Counted from the first letter of the stretch, positions 34,239 to 43,197 are shown. The stretch is DNA of 64,000 nucleotides from Cohnella rhizoplanae (GCF_948329515.1 NZ_CAOJCN010000010.1:1-64000); one strand, 5' to 3'. A program made the numbers and translations. Notes: generated by a model not told the origin, from the letters alone.

Positions 34239-35081
34239 ATGATGAAGTACGGTCTAAGCGTCCGGTTGGCGCGCCGCGTGCTGGCGGCCGCCTTGTTGAT
34301 CCTGTGGCTGGAAGCCTGGATCGGCGGACAAGCCGCCTCGGCTGACGGCGCCGCCTCCCCGCGGGATTCGATCGAACCGTTCCGGCTCGCGGCCGAGAGT
34401 CTGTACAGATCCGTCGGCGAAGGCGATCCGTTAGTCGTGCTGCGAAAAGTAAGAGAGGCCGAGGAGGCGTTGATGGCCGTCCCGGCTCAGGCCCTGCCCG
34501 CGGCGGAGAGCGCCTCGGCGCTGGCCGGCGGCATGGAGCGGATGCGGCGCGCGGTGAGCGCGCTGTCGCCGGACGAGCATGAAGTATACGACGCGTCCGC
34601 GTCGCTGAGGCTTGCAGCAGATGCAGTATCGCCGAGAGGACAGGGTTTGTGGCTGGAGTACCGCAGGCTGATGCGGGAGGATGCGGCTAGCCTAGGCGCG
34701 GCGATCAAGACCGCCGACAGCCGGACGAGCAGGGAGGCGCAGGAGAAGCTGGCTTCGCTGAAGGGTCATTACGAGCTGATCCGGACGGCGGCGGTCGCCG
34801 CGGGGAAAAAGGAAGAGGTAGACCGCGCAGATGCCGTATTCCGCTATGCGGGACGCGTTCTCGCCGCCGCCTCGCCGGATCCCGCGCTCGCGGCCAGACT
34901 AACCCCGCAGCTCGCGGAGACCGTCGAAGCGCTGTTCCCGCCGGCCGCCGAAGCGCCTACATCGGGTCCGCTTGCCGCGGCTCCGCCCACAGGCTTTCTC
35001 TCCGTCATCGGCGCATTCATCTTGACGGTGCTGACCTACTCCGGCTGGCGCAAGTACCGGGACGAGAGTCGGACTAAATAG
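34239..35081 (+). CDS. ypjB: Sporulation protein YpjB-like
   Basis: This 280-residue protein has an N-terminal signal/anchor (about residues 10-30), a long helical extracytoplasmic region rich in Ala, Glu and Arg, and a C-terminal transmembrane helix (GFLSVIGAFILTVLTYSGW). Topology, size and position after ypjA match YpjB of Bacillus. ATG at 34239 lies 6 bases after GGGAGGG; ATGs at 34233 and 34242 are alternatives. Similarity to the family is judged from layout more than from a motif, so the name is moderately firm. It converges on the minus-strand YitT gene. Confidence 0.75.
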   Translation: MMKYGLSVRLARRVLAAALLILWLEAWIGGQAASADGAASPRDSIEPFRLAAESLYRSVGEGDPLVVLRKVREAEEALMAVPAQALPAAESASALAGGMERMRRAVSALSPDEHEVYDASASLRLAADAVSPRGQGLWLEYRRLMREDAASLGAAIKTADSRTSREAQEKLASLKGHYELIRTAAVAAGKKEEVDRADAVFRYAGRVLAAASPDPALAARLTPQLAETVEALFPPAAEAPTSGPLAAAPPTGFLSVIGAFILTVLTYSGWRKYRDESRTK

Positions 35082-35087
35082 CCAAGC

Positions 35088-35957
35088 CTACGCTTCCTTG
35101 AAGCCTTCGCCGACCACGTCGTGCACGTCGGCGATCACGATAAAAGCCTGTCTGTCATGTTGACGGACAAGGCTTTTTAATTTGCGTACCTCGAAGCGGC
35201 TGACGACGCAATAGACGGCCATCCGCGCTTCGCCGGAATACGCGCCGACCGCGTTCATCAGCGTCACGCCGCGTTCGAGCTCTGTCGTAATCTGCATGGC
35301 CAGCGTCTCCGGCTCCCGGCACAGGATCGTGAAGGCTTTTGCCGCATAGGCGCCCTCCTGCACGAAGTCGATGACCCGCGAGGCGATGAAGACGCTGACG
35401 AGCGTATAGAGCACCTTTTCCTTTGGAATAAAGATCAGCGACGTGCCGAGGACCACGACGTCCATGATCAGAATAAACTGTCCCATGCTGATGCCGCCTC
35501 GGCTGTTGGCGATCCGCGCGATAATGTCCACGCCGCCCGTCGTGCCGCCGGAGTAGAAGACGAGCCCTAATCCCGCACCCAGCGTCACGCCTGCATAGAG
35601 GACGACCAGAATGAAGTCCTGCTGCGTCGTAAACGGCGTAATCCAGCCTTGATCGACCAGCGCTTGCCAGAGCCACAAGAAGCCGGACAAGGACAACGTG
35701 CCTCCGAACGTGTATATCATCGCCCGAAAGCCGAGCTTGCGCCACCCGATCCAGAACAAAGGGAGATTGAGAACAAGCGTCGTAATTGACGCGGGCAATC
35801 CGGTCGCGTAGAAGAGCAAGATGCCCACCCCGGTGACGCCGCCTTCCATGAGGAGGTTGGGGAGGATAAAATAGACGATCCCGAACCCGTATATCGCGGT
35901 GCCGAGCAGCAAAATGCTCCATGTGCGAATCGAGGCCCACAGCTTTTGCCGATTCAT
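35088..35957 (-). CDS. YitT-family membrane protein (DUF2179)
   Basis: The 289-residue protein has five N-terminal transmembrane helices (ILLLGTAIYGFGIVYFILPN onwards, with GGVTGVGILL and SGGTTGGVDIIARI). A C-terminal cytosolic DUF2179 domain follows (TTELERGVTLMNAVGAYSGEARMAVYCVVSRFE). Transport or regulatory roles are proposed for the family, but none is proven. The start at 35957 follows GGAGGT by 7 bases; an ATG nine codons earlier lacks a site. It is the only minus-strand gene in the 1-61 kb stretch and stands where ypjC, also a YitT-type protein, lies in B. subtilis. Confidence 0.9.
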   Translation of the reverse strand: MNRQKLWASIRTWSILLLGTAIYGFGIVYFILPNLLMEGGVTGVGILLFYATGLPASITTLVLNLPLFWIGWRKLGFRAMIYTFGGTLSLSGFLWLWQALVDQGWITPFTTQQDFILVVLYAGVTLGAGLGLVFYSGGTTGGVDIIARIANSRGGISMGQFILIMDVVVLGTSLIFIPKEKVLYTLVSVFIASRVIDFVQEGAYAAKAFTILCREPETLAMQITTELERGVTLMNAVGAYSGEARMAVYCVVSRFEVRKLKSLVRQHDRQAFIVIADVHDVVGEGFKEA

Positions 35958-36026
35958 GCGCAAGACCTCCATGCTGAAATTCATTTGATTTTTGCCGACA
36001 TCTTAAGCTAACATAAGAAGAAACCG

Positions 36027-36413
36027 ATGGAAAGGACCGTAGCCGTGGCTGATTCCAAAATCGCGGACCTTGCGCTGGCGGAGCGGAACCTCTCCGATAT
36101 CCAGCGGGACGTCGACGCCTATATCTCGCAGTTCAAAGAAGGATACTTCTCCCCCCTCGCGATGCTTGCCAGACTGACCGAAGAAGCGGGCGAGCTGGCG
36201 CGGGAGGTCAATCACAAATACGGCGAGAAGCCGAAGAAGGCGGACGAAGCCGACAATTCCATCGAGATGGAGCTGGGCGACGTCCTGTTCATCGTCCTGT
36301 GCTTCGCCAACCGGGAAGGGATCGATCTGACCCGGGCGATCGCGCGCGTCCTGCACAAGTTCGGCACGCGCGATGCGGACAGATGGACGAAGAAGAGCAC
36401 GGATACCCCTTAA
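36027..36413 (+). CDS. ypjD: MazG-type nucleotide pyrophosphohydrolase
   Basis: This 128-residue enzyme hydrolyses nucleoside triphosphates to monophosphates, a housekeeping role. The MazG metal-binding signature is seen as LTEEAGELAREVNHKYGEK and ELGDVLFIVLCFANREGID. Position before dapB matches B. subtilis ypjD. ATG at 36027 is used. GTG at 36045 has a better-spaced GAAAGGA site and may be the true start. Either choice keeps the catalytic part. Confidence 0.92.
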   Translation: MERTVAVADSKIADLALAERNLSDIQRDVDAYISQFKEGYFSPLAMLARLTEEAGELAREVNHKYGEKPKKADEADNSIEMELGDVLFIVLCFANREGIDLTRAIARVLHKFGTRDADRWTKKSTDTP

Positions 36414-36456
36414 GTTCATATGCTGTATCATCCCCAATTCGAGGAGGATGGTACAT

Positions 36457-37008
36457 GTGACGGAAGGGGAAAAATGCTTGCGCCGCGCCTACGAAGCCAT
36501 CCTGGCCTCGGACTTCGAATCCGCGGTCGATTGGTTCGCGCAGGCGGTGGAAGCGGAGCCGGATAACGCTTCTTACTATTATAAGGGTTCCATCAGTCTC
36601 GCGCGCAGCGGCAAGCTCGAAATGGCGCTCGATTATGCGCGCAGCGCGGTGCGTCTCGCTCCGGACGAGGCCGATTATCGGCTGCATCTCCGGCTGGTCG
36701 AGGGACGCAAGCTCGCCCGGCAGGCCCGCGCGCTGCTCGCGAAGCCGCAGCCGGAGCCGGACACGGCGATCGAGCTGCTGCGGGAAGCGGTCGTGCTCGA
36801 TCCGCTGGACGCGGGCGCGTATCTGCTGCTCGGCATCGCATGCCGGCTCGCCGGCGAGTACGACAGGGCGATCGAAGCCCTGCGCGCCGCCAAGGAGATG
36901 AATCCGATGCTTGCGGAGGCGGGCAGGCTGCTGCGCGAGACGAAGATGGACCGCGCGCGGCGTTGGCGACTGATTTATACCAATCATACTAGACGAAAGA
37001 ACAGGTGA
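36457..37008 (+). CDS. TPR-repeat protein
   Basis: The 183-residue protein is made of helix-turn-helix repeats of the tetratricopeptide type: AVDWFAQAVEAEPDNASYYYKGSI, ALDYARSAVRLAPDEADYRL, AIELLREAVVLDPLDAGAYLLL and AIEALRAAKEMNPMLAEAG. Such proteins are interaction scaffolds. GTG at 36457 lies 9 bases after GAGGAGG; ATG at 36448 falls directly on the ribosome binding site. It sits between mazG and dapB and ends six bases before dapB, so the two are likely cotranscribed. The binding partner is unknown. Confidence 0.87.
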   Translation: MTEGEKCLRRAYEAILASDFESAVDWFAQAVEAEPDNASYYYKGSISLARSGKLEMALDYARSAVRLAPDEADYRLHLRLVEGRKLARQARALLAKPQPEPDTAIELLREAVVLDPLDAGAYLLLGIACRLAGEYDRAIEALRAAKEMNPMLAEAGRLLRETKMDRARRWRLIYTNHTRRKNR

Positions 37009-37014
37009 TAGCGG

Positions 37015-37818
37015 ATGTCGCAGCTAATCAAAGTCGCCGTTGCCGGCGCAGCGGGCAGAATGGGACGCGAAGTGGTGAAAATGGTGCTGGAGGATCCGTC
37101 GCTCGCGCTCGCGGCGGCGATCGGCCGGTCTGCCTCCGGCGAGGATGCGGGCCGGCTGGTCGGCATGCCCGAAGCCGGCGTAGCGCTGACCGACGATCTT
37201 GAAAGGGCGCTCAAGGACAGCCGGCCGGACGTCCTCGTGGACTTCACCAATCCGAAGTCCGCCATGCCGAATACGATGACGGCGCTCAAGCTGGGCGTTC
37301 GTCCCGTCGTGGGCACGACCGGTTTCACGCAAGAGCAGATGGAACAGATCGACCGCGAATGCCGCGAGCGGAATATCGGATGCCTGATCGCTCCGAACTT
37401 CTCGATCGGCGCCCTGCTGATGATGAAGTTCGCGGCCGAGGCGGCCAAATATATGCCCCATGTCGAGATTATCGAGTATCACGGGGACCAAAAGCTGGAC
37501 GCGCCGTCCGGCACTTCGATCAAGACCGCCGAACGGATCGCGGAGACGCGGCGCGAGCTGCGCCAAGGCAATCCTGAAGAGGAAGAAGTGATCGAAGGGG
37601 CGCGCGGCGGCTACTTCGGCGGTTTCCGGATACATAGCGTGCGGCTTCCGGGCGTATTCGCGCAGCAGGAAGTGATATTCGGCGGCCACGGCCAGACGCT
37701 GAAGATTAGGCACGACAGCTACGATCGCGCCGGCTATATGCCAGGGGTGGCCACGGCCGTGAAGAAAATGATGAACGTGACCGGACTCGTATACGGTTTC
37801 GAGCACCTGCTGGACTAA
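37015..37818 (+). CDS. dapB: 4-hydroxy-tetrahydrodipicolinate reductase
   Basis: DapB reduces hydroxy-tetrahydrodipicolinate in lysine and diaminopimelate synthesis, which also feeds dipicolinate in spores. The 267-residue protein has the NAD(P) motif VAVAGAAGRMGREV, the VGTTGFTQEQ loop, and the catalytic/substrate segment EYHGDQKLDAPSGTSIKTAE. ATG at 37015 follows AGGTGATAGCG. The mgsA gene follows 60 bases later. Confidence 0.96.
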   Translation: MSQLIKVAVAGAAGRMGREVVKMVLEDPSLALAAAIGRSASGEDAGRLVGMPEAGVALTDDLERALKDSRPDVLVDFTNPKSAMPNTMTALKLGVRPVVGTTGFTQEQMEQIDRECRERNIGCLIAPNFSIGALLMMKFAAEAAKYMPHVEIIEYHGDQKLDAPSGTSIKTAERIAETRRELRQGNPEEEEVIEGARGGYFGGFRIHSVRLPGVFAQQEVIFGGHGQTLKIRHDSYDRAGYMPGVATAVKKMMNVTGLVYGFEHLLD

Positions 37819-37879
37819 GCGCAACGCAAGAACCCATACTTAAATATCCCGCTCCCGGGAGAGGAGACGCGGCACTACC

Positions 37880-38302
37880 ATGCTGAATATCGCTTTGATC
37901 GCCCACGACCGCAAGAAAGAGGAAATGGTCAACTTCGCCATCGCCTACGAGCATGTATTCAAGCCTCACAAGCTATACGCTACAGGCACGACCGGCACGC
38001 GGATCATGGAAAATACCGCGCTGCAGGTTCACCGGTTCGCGTCCGGTCCGCTCGGCGGCGACCAGCAGATCGGCGCGATGGTCGCGACGAACGAAATGGA
38101 TTTCATCATTTTCTTAAGAGACCCGTTGATGGCGCAGCCGCACGAGCCCGACATCATCGCGCTGCTCCGTCTCTCCGACGTGCAGGGAATTCCCGTAGCG
38201 ACGAACGTCGCGACGGCGGAGCTGCTCGTTAAATGCCTGGAACGCGGCGACTTTGCGTGGCGCGAGCTTGTGCACAAGTACAAGCCCGGAATCGACGAAT
38301 GA
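37880..38302 (+). CDS. mgsA: Methylglyoxal synthase
   Basis: MgsA converts dihydroxyacetone phosphate to methylglyoxal, relieving sugar-phosphate build-up. The 140-residue protein has the start [28 protein letters not shown], the phosphate site [15 protein letters not shown], and [15 protein letters not shown] with the catalytic aspartate. ATG at 37880 follows GGGAGAGGAG. Its stop overlaps bshB1; bacillithiol made by the next genes helps detoxify methylglyoxal, so the pairing makes biological sense. Confidence 0.96.
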   Translation: MLNIALIAHDRKKEEMVNFAIAYEHVFKPHKLYATGTTGTRIMENTALQVHRFASGPLGGDQQIGAMVATNEMDFIIFLRDPLMAQPHEPDIIALLRLSDVQGIPVATNVATAELLVKCLERGDFAWRELVHKYKPGIDE

Positions 38303-39003
38303 TCGACGATGCGAAGCTCGACCTGCTCGTGTTCGCCGCGCACCCGGACGATGCGGAGATCGGGATGGGCGGCACGATCGCGAAGGCCGCGCGCGCCGGT
38401 CAGCGCGTCGGCATGTACGATCTCACCTATGCGGAGATGTCGTCCAACGGAGACCCGGATACCCGGCAGCTTGAGGCTGTGCGCGCGACCGAGCTGCTCG
38501 GATTGACCGTTAGAGGAAATCTGGGGCTGCCGGACCGTGGGCTTCGGCCTGGCACCGAACAGGCGGACAAGCTGGTGGAGGTCATTCGCCGGCACCGGCC
38601 TCGCGTCGTGTTCGCGCCGTATTTCGAGGATCGCCACCCGGATCACGCCGCCTGCAGCCGGCTCGCCGAAGAAGCGGTCTTTAACGCCAAGCTGCGCCGA
38701 TATATGCCGAGTTCGGATGCTTGGACCGCGGAGGCCTTCGTCTACTATTTCATTAACGATATGCACGCGCCTCGGCTCGTCGTCGATATTACGGAGTACC
38801 AAAGCTTGAAAATGGAGGCGCTATCCGCCTACCGGTCCCAGTTCGCGCCCATGGACGAGACCCGGGATTGGGTACCGACGCCGCTAACGGCGGGATACCT
38901 GGACCATGTCGCCGCGCGCGACCGGCTGTTCGGCGCGCCGCACCGGCTTGCTTATGCGGAGGGTTTTATTCCCAAAGGCCCGTTGCTGGTCGGCGGATTC
39001 TAG
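38299..39003 (+). CDS. bshB1: Bacillithiol biosynthesis deacetylase BshB1
   Basis: BshB1 deacetylates GlcNAc-malate in bacillithiol synthesis. The 234-residue zinc enzyme shows the LmbE-family motif [18 protein letters not shown] near residue 12 and the second metal site [14 protein letters not shown] at 38299 overlaps the mgsA stop as ATGA. The frame open upstream to 38233 is in mgsA. The glycosyltransferase bshA follows after a 160-base gap. Confidence 0.95.
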   Translation: MIDDAKLDLLVFAAHPDDAEIGMGGTIAKAARAGQRVGMYDLTYAEMSSNGDPDTRQLEAVRATELLGLTVRGNLGLPDRGLRPGTEQADKLVEVIRRHRPRVVFAPYFEDRHPDHAACSRLAEEAVFNAKLRRYMPSSDAWTAEAFVYYFINDMHAPRLVVDITEYQSLKMEALSAYRSQFAPMDETRDWVPTPLTAGYLDHVAARDRLFGAPHRLAYAEGFIPKGPLLVGGF

Positions 39004-39165
39004 ATTCGTAAGACGGCTCGGCGCGCGGCATGCTATAAAGCGACGGGACCGCCGACGTTTCATCGAGGCAATATATACGGTATGGCATACGATGACGCAT
39101 ATAACCCGGTTGTCCGATCCTCCAAGGAGAAGGCGCCGCGTACGCTCGGGAAGAAGGGATTCGCG

Positions 39166-40332
39166 ATGAACAGACCGCTTAAGATCGGTATTACCTGCTA
39201 TCCATCGCTCGGCGGATCGGGCGTCGTGGCCACCGAGCTCGGCAAACTGCTTGCCGAGAAGGGGCACGAGATTCACTTCATTACGCAGAGCATGCCCTTC
39301 CGTCTGGGCAAGTTCCAGCGCAACATTTATTACCACGAGGTAGAGGTGTCCGATTACTACGTCTTCCGGTACCCGCCCTACGATCTCTCCCTGGCAAGCA
39401 AGATGCATCAGGTGGCGAAGCTCCAGCAGCTCGACCTGCTGCATGTGCATTACGCGGTGCCGCATGCGATCTGCGCTTTTCTGGCCAAGCAGATGTCCGG
39501 GGGCAAGCTCAAGATCGTGACTACGCTGCACGGCACGGATATTACGGTGCTCGCCCAGGACGAAACGCTGAAGGATATCATTCGCCTCGGCATCGGATCC
39601 AGCGACGCGGTCACCGCCGTCAGCCGCGATCTGATCCGCGAGACGCAGGAGCTGCTCGACATCCAGAGTCCGATCGAGCTGACCTACAACTTCGTGGACA
39701 AGCGCGTTTATTACCCGCGCGAGGTGTCGGATATGCGCAAGGACTTCGCGGAGCCGCACGAGAAGGTGCTGATGCACATCTCCAACTTCCGTCCGGTCAA
39801 GCGCACATCGGATGTAGTGGATATCTTTGCGAAGGTGAACGCGGCGCTGCCGTCCAAGCTGCTGCTCGTCGGCGAAGGACCGGACCTGCCCAAGATCCAG
39901 GCGAAGATTCAGGCGATGGGACTTGAGCACCGCGTCCATTATCTGGGCAAGCAGGACGACGTCGCCGAGGTGCTGTCGCTCGCGGATCTCGTGCTGCTGC
40001 CGTCCGAAAAAGAAAGCTTCGGGCTCGTCGCGCTCGAAGCGATGGCATGCGGGGTGCCCACGATCGGCTCTACCGCCGGCGGCATTCCGGAGCTCGTCGT
40101 GAGCGGCGAGACCGGCTTCTTGGCGCCGATCGGCCACACCGCGGAGATGGCCGAGCATGCCGTGCGGCTGCTCTCCGACGAAGCGCTGTACGCGCAGTTC
40201 AGAGAAGCGTGCCTGATTCGATCGCGCACGCAATTCTGCAACGATCTGATCACGGCTCAGTACGAGCAGATCTACTACAATGTACTGGGCATTCCGGCCC
40301 GGATCGCGGAGCCGGCCTGCGAATACAACTGA
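39166..40332 (+). CDS. bshA: N-acetyl-alpha-D-glucosaminyl L-malate synthase BshA
   Basis: BshA is the GT4 glycosyltransferase that starts bacillithiol synthesis from UDP-GlcNAc and malate. The 388-residue protein has KIGITCYPSLGGSGVVATELGKLLAEKGH, TTLHGTDITVLAQD, the nucleotide-sugar part ISNFRPVKRTSDVV and the GT4 donor signature PSEKESFGLVALEAMACGVP. ATG at 39166 follows AAGAAGGG; the upstream open frame to 39082 is non-coding. Confidence 0.96.
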   Translation: MNRPLKIGITCYPSLGGSGVVATELGKLLAEKGHEIHFITQSMPFRLGKFQRNIYYHEVEVSDYYVFRYPPYDLSLASKMHQVAKLQQLDLLHVHYAVPHAICAFLAKQMSGGKLKIVTTLHGTDITVLAQDETLKDIIRLGIGSSDAVTAVSRDLIRETQELLDIQSPIELTYNFVDKRVYYPREVSDMRKDFAEPHEKVLMHISNFRPVKRTSDVVDIFAKVNAALPSKLLLVGEGPDLPKIQAKIQAMGLEHRVHYLGKQDDVAEVLSLADLVLLPSEKESFGLVALEAMACGVPTIGSTAGGIPELVVSGETGFLAPIGHTAEMAEHAVRLLSDEALYAQFREACLIRSRTQFCNDLITAQYEQIYYNVLGIPARIAEPACEYN

Positions 40333-40395
40333 TAGGGGAAGCGCGTGAATATAAGAGCGGCTGTTCGCTGCGGAGCCCGCGTGGAGGAGATCGGT

Positions 40396-41733
40396 ATGGT
40401 CGGTACGATGACGTACGAAGGCGCGCAGTGGAATGCCGGTCTCGAGGTGCTGCATGCGCTGGTTCAATCGGGCGAAGAGGCCTACTTCGTCGGCGGTTGC
40501 GTCCGCGACGCGCTCCTCGGACGCCGGGCCAGCGATATCGACATTACGACGTCAGCTGCGCCGGAGCTCGTCATGCGGCTGTTCCCCGACGCGCTGCCTA
40601 CCGGGCTCAAGCACGGCACGGTGACGGTTCGGCGCGCGGGCTTTTTTTTTGAGGTGACGACGTTTCGGCAGGAGGCGGGCTACAGCGACGGGCGCCGTCC
40701 GGACGAGGTGTTTTTCGTACGCGACGTCCGCGAGGATCTGGCCCGTCGCGACTTCACGATCAACGCGATGGCCGCAGGCGCGGACGGCGGAATCGTCGAT
40801 CCGCTCGGCGGCGTGACGGACCTTCGCGCGAGCGCCGTGCGCGCGGTGGGCGAGCCGGCGCAGCGGTTCGGCGAGGATGCGCTGCGGATCGTCCGCTGCG
40901 TGCGGTTCGCGGCCGAATTCGGCTTCGCCGTGGACGGGCCGACCTGGGCGGGCGTGCTCGCCTGCCGGGACAAGCTCGGGCTCATCGCGATGGAGCGCAT
41001 CGGCGCGGAGCTGGACAAGATGTGCGCGGGCCAGGATCCGGGGCGCGCATTCGGACTGCTCCTGGCGGCGGAGCTGCCGGAGCGCTTCAAGGCGCCGCTG
41101 CCGGGCACATGGCTGGCGGGGCTCAGGCTCGCCGCCCGGGAGACGGAGGGAGTCTCCCGCGGCGACCGCGCGGATGGCGGAAGCGACCCAGGGGAAGGGC
41201 GCGGGCTCGCGCGTTATGTACCGATTCGCGCGGACGCGGATCTGCGGTGGGCTGCCCTATTGCTCGCCGGCCGAGCTTCGAAGGCAGATGCGGAGGATGT
41301 GCTCCGGCGGCTGCACTTCGCGTCCAAGCGAATGAAGCGGGTCGCCGCCGTTATTGGACTCCATGCGGGACTGGATGCGGGATCCGAAGAGGAGTCCCTG
41401 CGCCGCAGTTGGACGCTGGCCGTGCTCGATTACGGTACGGAAGCGGCTGCGGACTGGCTCCGGCTGTTCGAGGACGGCGCCGTGCGCGAGGCGCACGGCA
41501 TTCCGGAAGCGCTGCGCTCGGCTGCGCCAGGCTGGACTGCGGCGCTGCCGGCGGCGAGGATCTCGGAGCTGGCGATTCGCGGCGATGAGCTGGCGGCCTT
41601 ATCGGGCGAACCGGCGGGACCGTGGATCGCCATAGCGCTGCGGGAGCTGCTCGAGCAGGTCGCGCTCGGTGCGTTGGCGAATGACGCGCAGTCGCTGCGC
41701 GAGGCGTTTATGCGGAAACGTCGGGCGACCTGA
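40396..41733 (+). CDS. cca: CCA tRNA nucleotidyltransferase
   Basis: This enzyme adds or repairs the CCA end of tRNAs. The nucleotidyltransferase motif is EAYFVGGCVRDALLGRRASDIDITTSA, followed by RDFTINAMAAGADG and the RFGEDALRIVRCVRFAAEFGF region. From this ATG it is 445 residues, close to the family. A GTG at 40345 with AGGGGA would add 17 residues; I prefer 40396 because GGAGGAG lies 6 bases upstream and the N-terminus then fits. The C-terminal half is unusually rich in Ala, Arg and Gly and less conserved. Order bshA-cca-birA is as in B. subtilis. Confidence 0.94.
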   Translation: MVGTMTYEGAQWNAGLEVLHALVQSGEEAYFVGGCVRDALLGRRASDIDITTSAAPELVMRLFPDALPTGLKHGTVTVRRAGFFFEVTTFRQEAGYSDGRRPDEVFFVRDVREDLARRDFTINAMAAGADGGIVDPLGGVTDLRASAVRAVGEPAQRFGEDALRIVRCVRFAAEFGFAVDGPTWAGVLACRDKLGLIAMERIGAELDKMCAGQDPGRAFGLLLAAELPERFKAPLPGTWLAGLRLAARETEGVSRGDRADGGSDPGEGRGLARYVPIRADADLRWAALLLAGRASKADAEDVLRRLHFASKRMKRVAAVIGLHAGLDAGSEEESLRRSWTLAVLDYGTEAAADWLRLFEDGAVREAHGIPEALRSAAPGWTAALPAARISELAIRGDELAALSGEPAGPWIAIALRELLEQVALGALANDAQSLREAFMRKRRAT

Positions 41734-41740
41734 GCGGCCT

Positions 41741-41842
41741 CGCCTCTCGTAGTGAAGGCGATGGGCGGAGTCAGGCGTGCTCGAGCGTCAACGCCTCTCG
41801 TAGTGAAGGCGATGGGCCGGATCACGCTCGTCCGAGCGCCAA
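41741..41842 (+). repeat. Imperfect 51-bp tandem repeat before birA
   Basis: Two units, 41741-41791 and 41792-41842, share their first 26 bases exactly (41741-41766 equals 41792-41817) and about half of the remainder. A third degenerate start of the unit (near 41843) overlaps the birA promoter. The units contain CGTAGTGA where the promoter has TTATAGTAG, so they look like amplified, decayed copies of the promoter region. Confidence 0.8.
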
Positions 41843-41846
41843 TGCC

Positions 41847-41855
41847 TGTTATAGT
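41847..41855 (+). promoter_or_regulatory. Extended -10 promoter of birA
   Basis: TG at 41847-41848, one base, then TATAGT at 41850-41855, 30 bases before the birA start. No clear -35 is seen; the tandem repeat ends here. Confidence 0.5.
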
Positions 41856-41884
41856 AGCGTTACCCATAAGGAGGCGAGCATCCA

Positions 41885-42883
41885 ATGGAACAATCGCAGC
41901 TGCTCGCGCTGCTCGAAGGCAAGCGCGAGCAATTCGTGTCCGGCGAGGAGATTAGCCGGTTGCTGGGCGTTAGCCGGACAGCGGTCTGGAAGCACATCCG
42001 CAAGTTGGAGGCCGAGGGCTTCGGCATCGAGGCGGTGCCGCGCAAGGGCTACCGGCTGACCGGGAGCCCGGCCCGGCTGAACGCGGTAGAGCTTCAGAGC
42101 AAGCTCGGCACGGCCGCATTCGGCCGGCATCTGCATATCCGCGAGACGGTCACGTCGACGCAGGACGTGCTGCGCGAACTCGCGGAGGCAGGCGCGCCGG
42201 AAGGCACGCTCGTGATCGCCGAGCGTCAGGACAACGGTCGGGGCCGCATGGGCCGCGCCTGGGTGTCGCCGCCGGGACGGGGCATATCGATGAGCCTGCT
42301 GCTGCGTCCCGGGGTGCCGCTGCATCTGGCGCCTCAGCTCACGCTCCTGTCCGCCGTGGCGCTGTGCCGCAGCCTAAGCCGGGAAACGGGGCTTGCGATC
42401 GGCATCAAGTGGCCGAACGACCTGCTCGTGGACGGCCGCAAGATCAGCGGCATCCTACTGGAGTCCGCGGCAGAGGACGAGCGCCTGCGCTACGTGGCTG
42501 TGGGATTGGGGATCGCGGTGAACTTGGAACCGGAAGACTACCCGGAAGAATTGTCGACGCGCGCCGTATCTCTGAAGATGGCGGCGGGCAGATCATTCGA
42601 CCGCGCTTCCCTCATCGCGGCCGTGCTGCTCGAATTCGAACAGCTCTATGCGGTGTATCAGGAACGCGGCTTCGAGCCGATTCGCATTTTGTGGGAGACC
42701 TATTCGGTGACGTTGGACCGGACCGTGTCGCTGAATGCGGGGCAGGGCTTTTTCGAAGGCGTTCCGCGCGGACTCGACGAACACGGCGGCCTTCGGGTGG
42801 AGCTGCCGGATGGGGGCGTCCGCACGATCTATTCGGCGGAGATCGGAGATGCGGCACCGCTGCCTGGCGCCGGCGGCCGTTAG
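41885..42883 (+). CDS. birA: Biotin-protein ligase / biotin operon repressor
   Basis: BirA attaches biotin to acetyl-CoA and pyruvate carboxylases and, when it has an N-terminal HTH, represses biotin genes. The 332-residue protein has a winged-helix domain (FVSGEEISRLLGVSRTAVWKHIRKLEAEGF, residues about 18-50). The catalytic ligase domain has AERQDNGRGRMGRAWVSPPG and GIKWPNDLLVDGRKISGIL. ATG at 41885 follows AAGGAGG by about 12 bases. It is therefore the bifunctional class. Confidence 0.96.
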   Translation: MEQSQLLALLEGKREQFVSGEEISRLLGVSRTAVWKHIRKLEAEGFGIEAVPRKGYRLTGSPARLNAVELQSKLGTAAFGRHLHIRETVTSTQDVLRELAEAGAPEGTLVIAERQDNGRGRMGRAWVSPPGRGISMSLLLRPGVPLHLAPQLTLLSAVALCRSLSRETGLAIGIKWPNDLLVDGRKISGILLESAAEDERLRYVAVGLGIAVNLEPEDYPEELSTRAVSLKMAAGRSFDRASLIAAVLLEFEQLYAVYQERGFEPIRILWETYSVTLDRTVSLNAGQGFFEGVPRGLDEHGGLRVELPDGGVRTIYSAEIGDAAPLPGAGGR

Positions 42884-42919
42884 CGGCCGCATGCGCCTCC
42901 GCATCGGGGATCGTTCTCG

Positions 42920-42948
42920 TTTACGGACGTCGCTCCTTCTGCTATAAT
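42920..42948 (+). promoter_or_regulatory. Promoter of panBCD
   Basis: TTTACG at 42920-42925 and consensus TATAAT at 42943-42948 are 17 bases apart. Transcription from about 42955 gives a 240-base structured leader before panB; no gene is seen in 42884-43197. Confidence 0.75.
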
Positions 42949-42952
42949 ATAA

Positions 42953-43105
42953 CTCTCAGGCGGTATCATCATGAACCGCACTGGGAGACATGCTACTTAT
43001 ACGATGACTTATCGCGCAAGTCCGAAGAACCGAATAACCGTGATGATTCGCGGCGGATTCTGCTCTGAGCCCAAGGGACCGAGACAGAAGGACGTGAAGC
43101 GTTCC
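42953..43105 (+). promoter_or_regulatory. Structured panB leader, candidate pan RNA motif
   Basis: Hairpin one: CTCTCAG-GCGGT (42953-42964) pairs with ACCGC and CTGGGAG, leaving a single bulged A between the two 3' segments. Hairpin two, about 43057-43090, pairs TTCTG-CTC with GAG and CAGAA, again with one bulged A between. Two hairpins with bulged adenosines upstream of panBCD recall the Rfam pan motif found in Firmicute pantothenate operons. I cannot run a covariance search, so the assignment is tentative; the promoter, the long leader and the terminator behind it are directly visible. Confidence 0.45.
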
Positions 43106-43117
43106 TGCTGAATGGAC

Positions 43118-43152
43118 ACCTTCTTTGCTCATGGGCAAACGAAGGTTTTTTT
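43118..43152 (+). terminator. Terminator or attenuator before panB
   Basis: ACCTTC-TTTGC pairs with GCAAA-C-GAAGGT around a short loop, followed by seven T residues. It lies within the panB leader, 45 bases before the start codon, so it can serve as an attenuator of panBCD. Confidence 0.75.
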
Positions 43153-43197
43153 GCGCGCTCGGACGGCTGGCCGCCCAACAGGAGGGAGAGCTTTCAC

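Noticed and set aside
38884-40467. 527-codon open frame on the minus strand across bshA
   Set aside because: Antisense to bshA, with low-complexity Arg/Leu/His composition and no start signal.
41741-41842. Tandem repeat as a CRISPR array
   Set aside because: Only two full units, with no unique spacers between identical repeats and no cas genes in the window.
43055-43100. T-box-like leader before panB
   Set aside because: No conserved T-box sequence (AGGGTGG-ACCGCG) or specifier loop could be found; the GGGACCG word alone is not enough.
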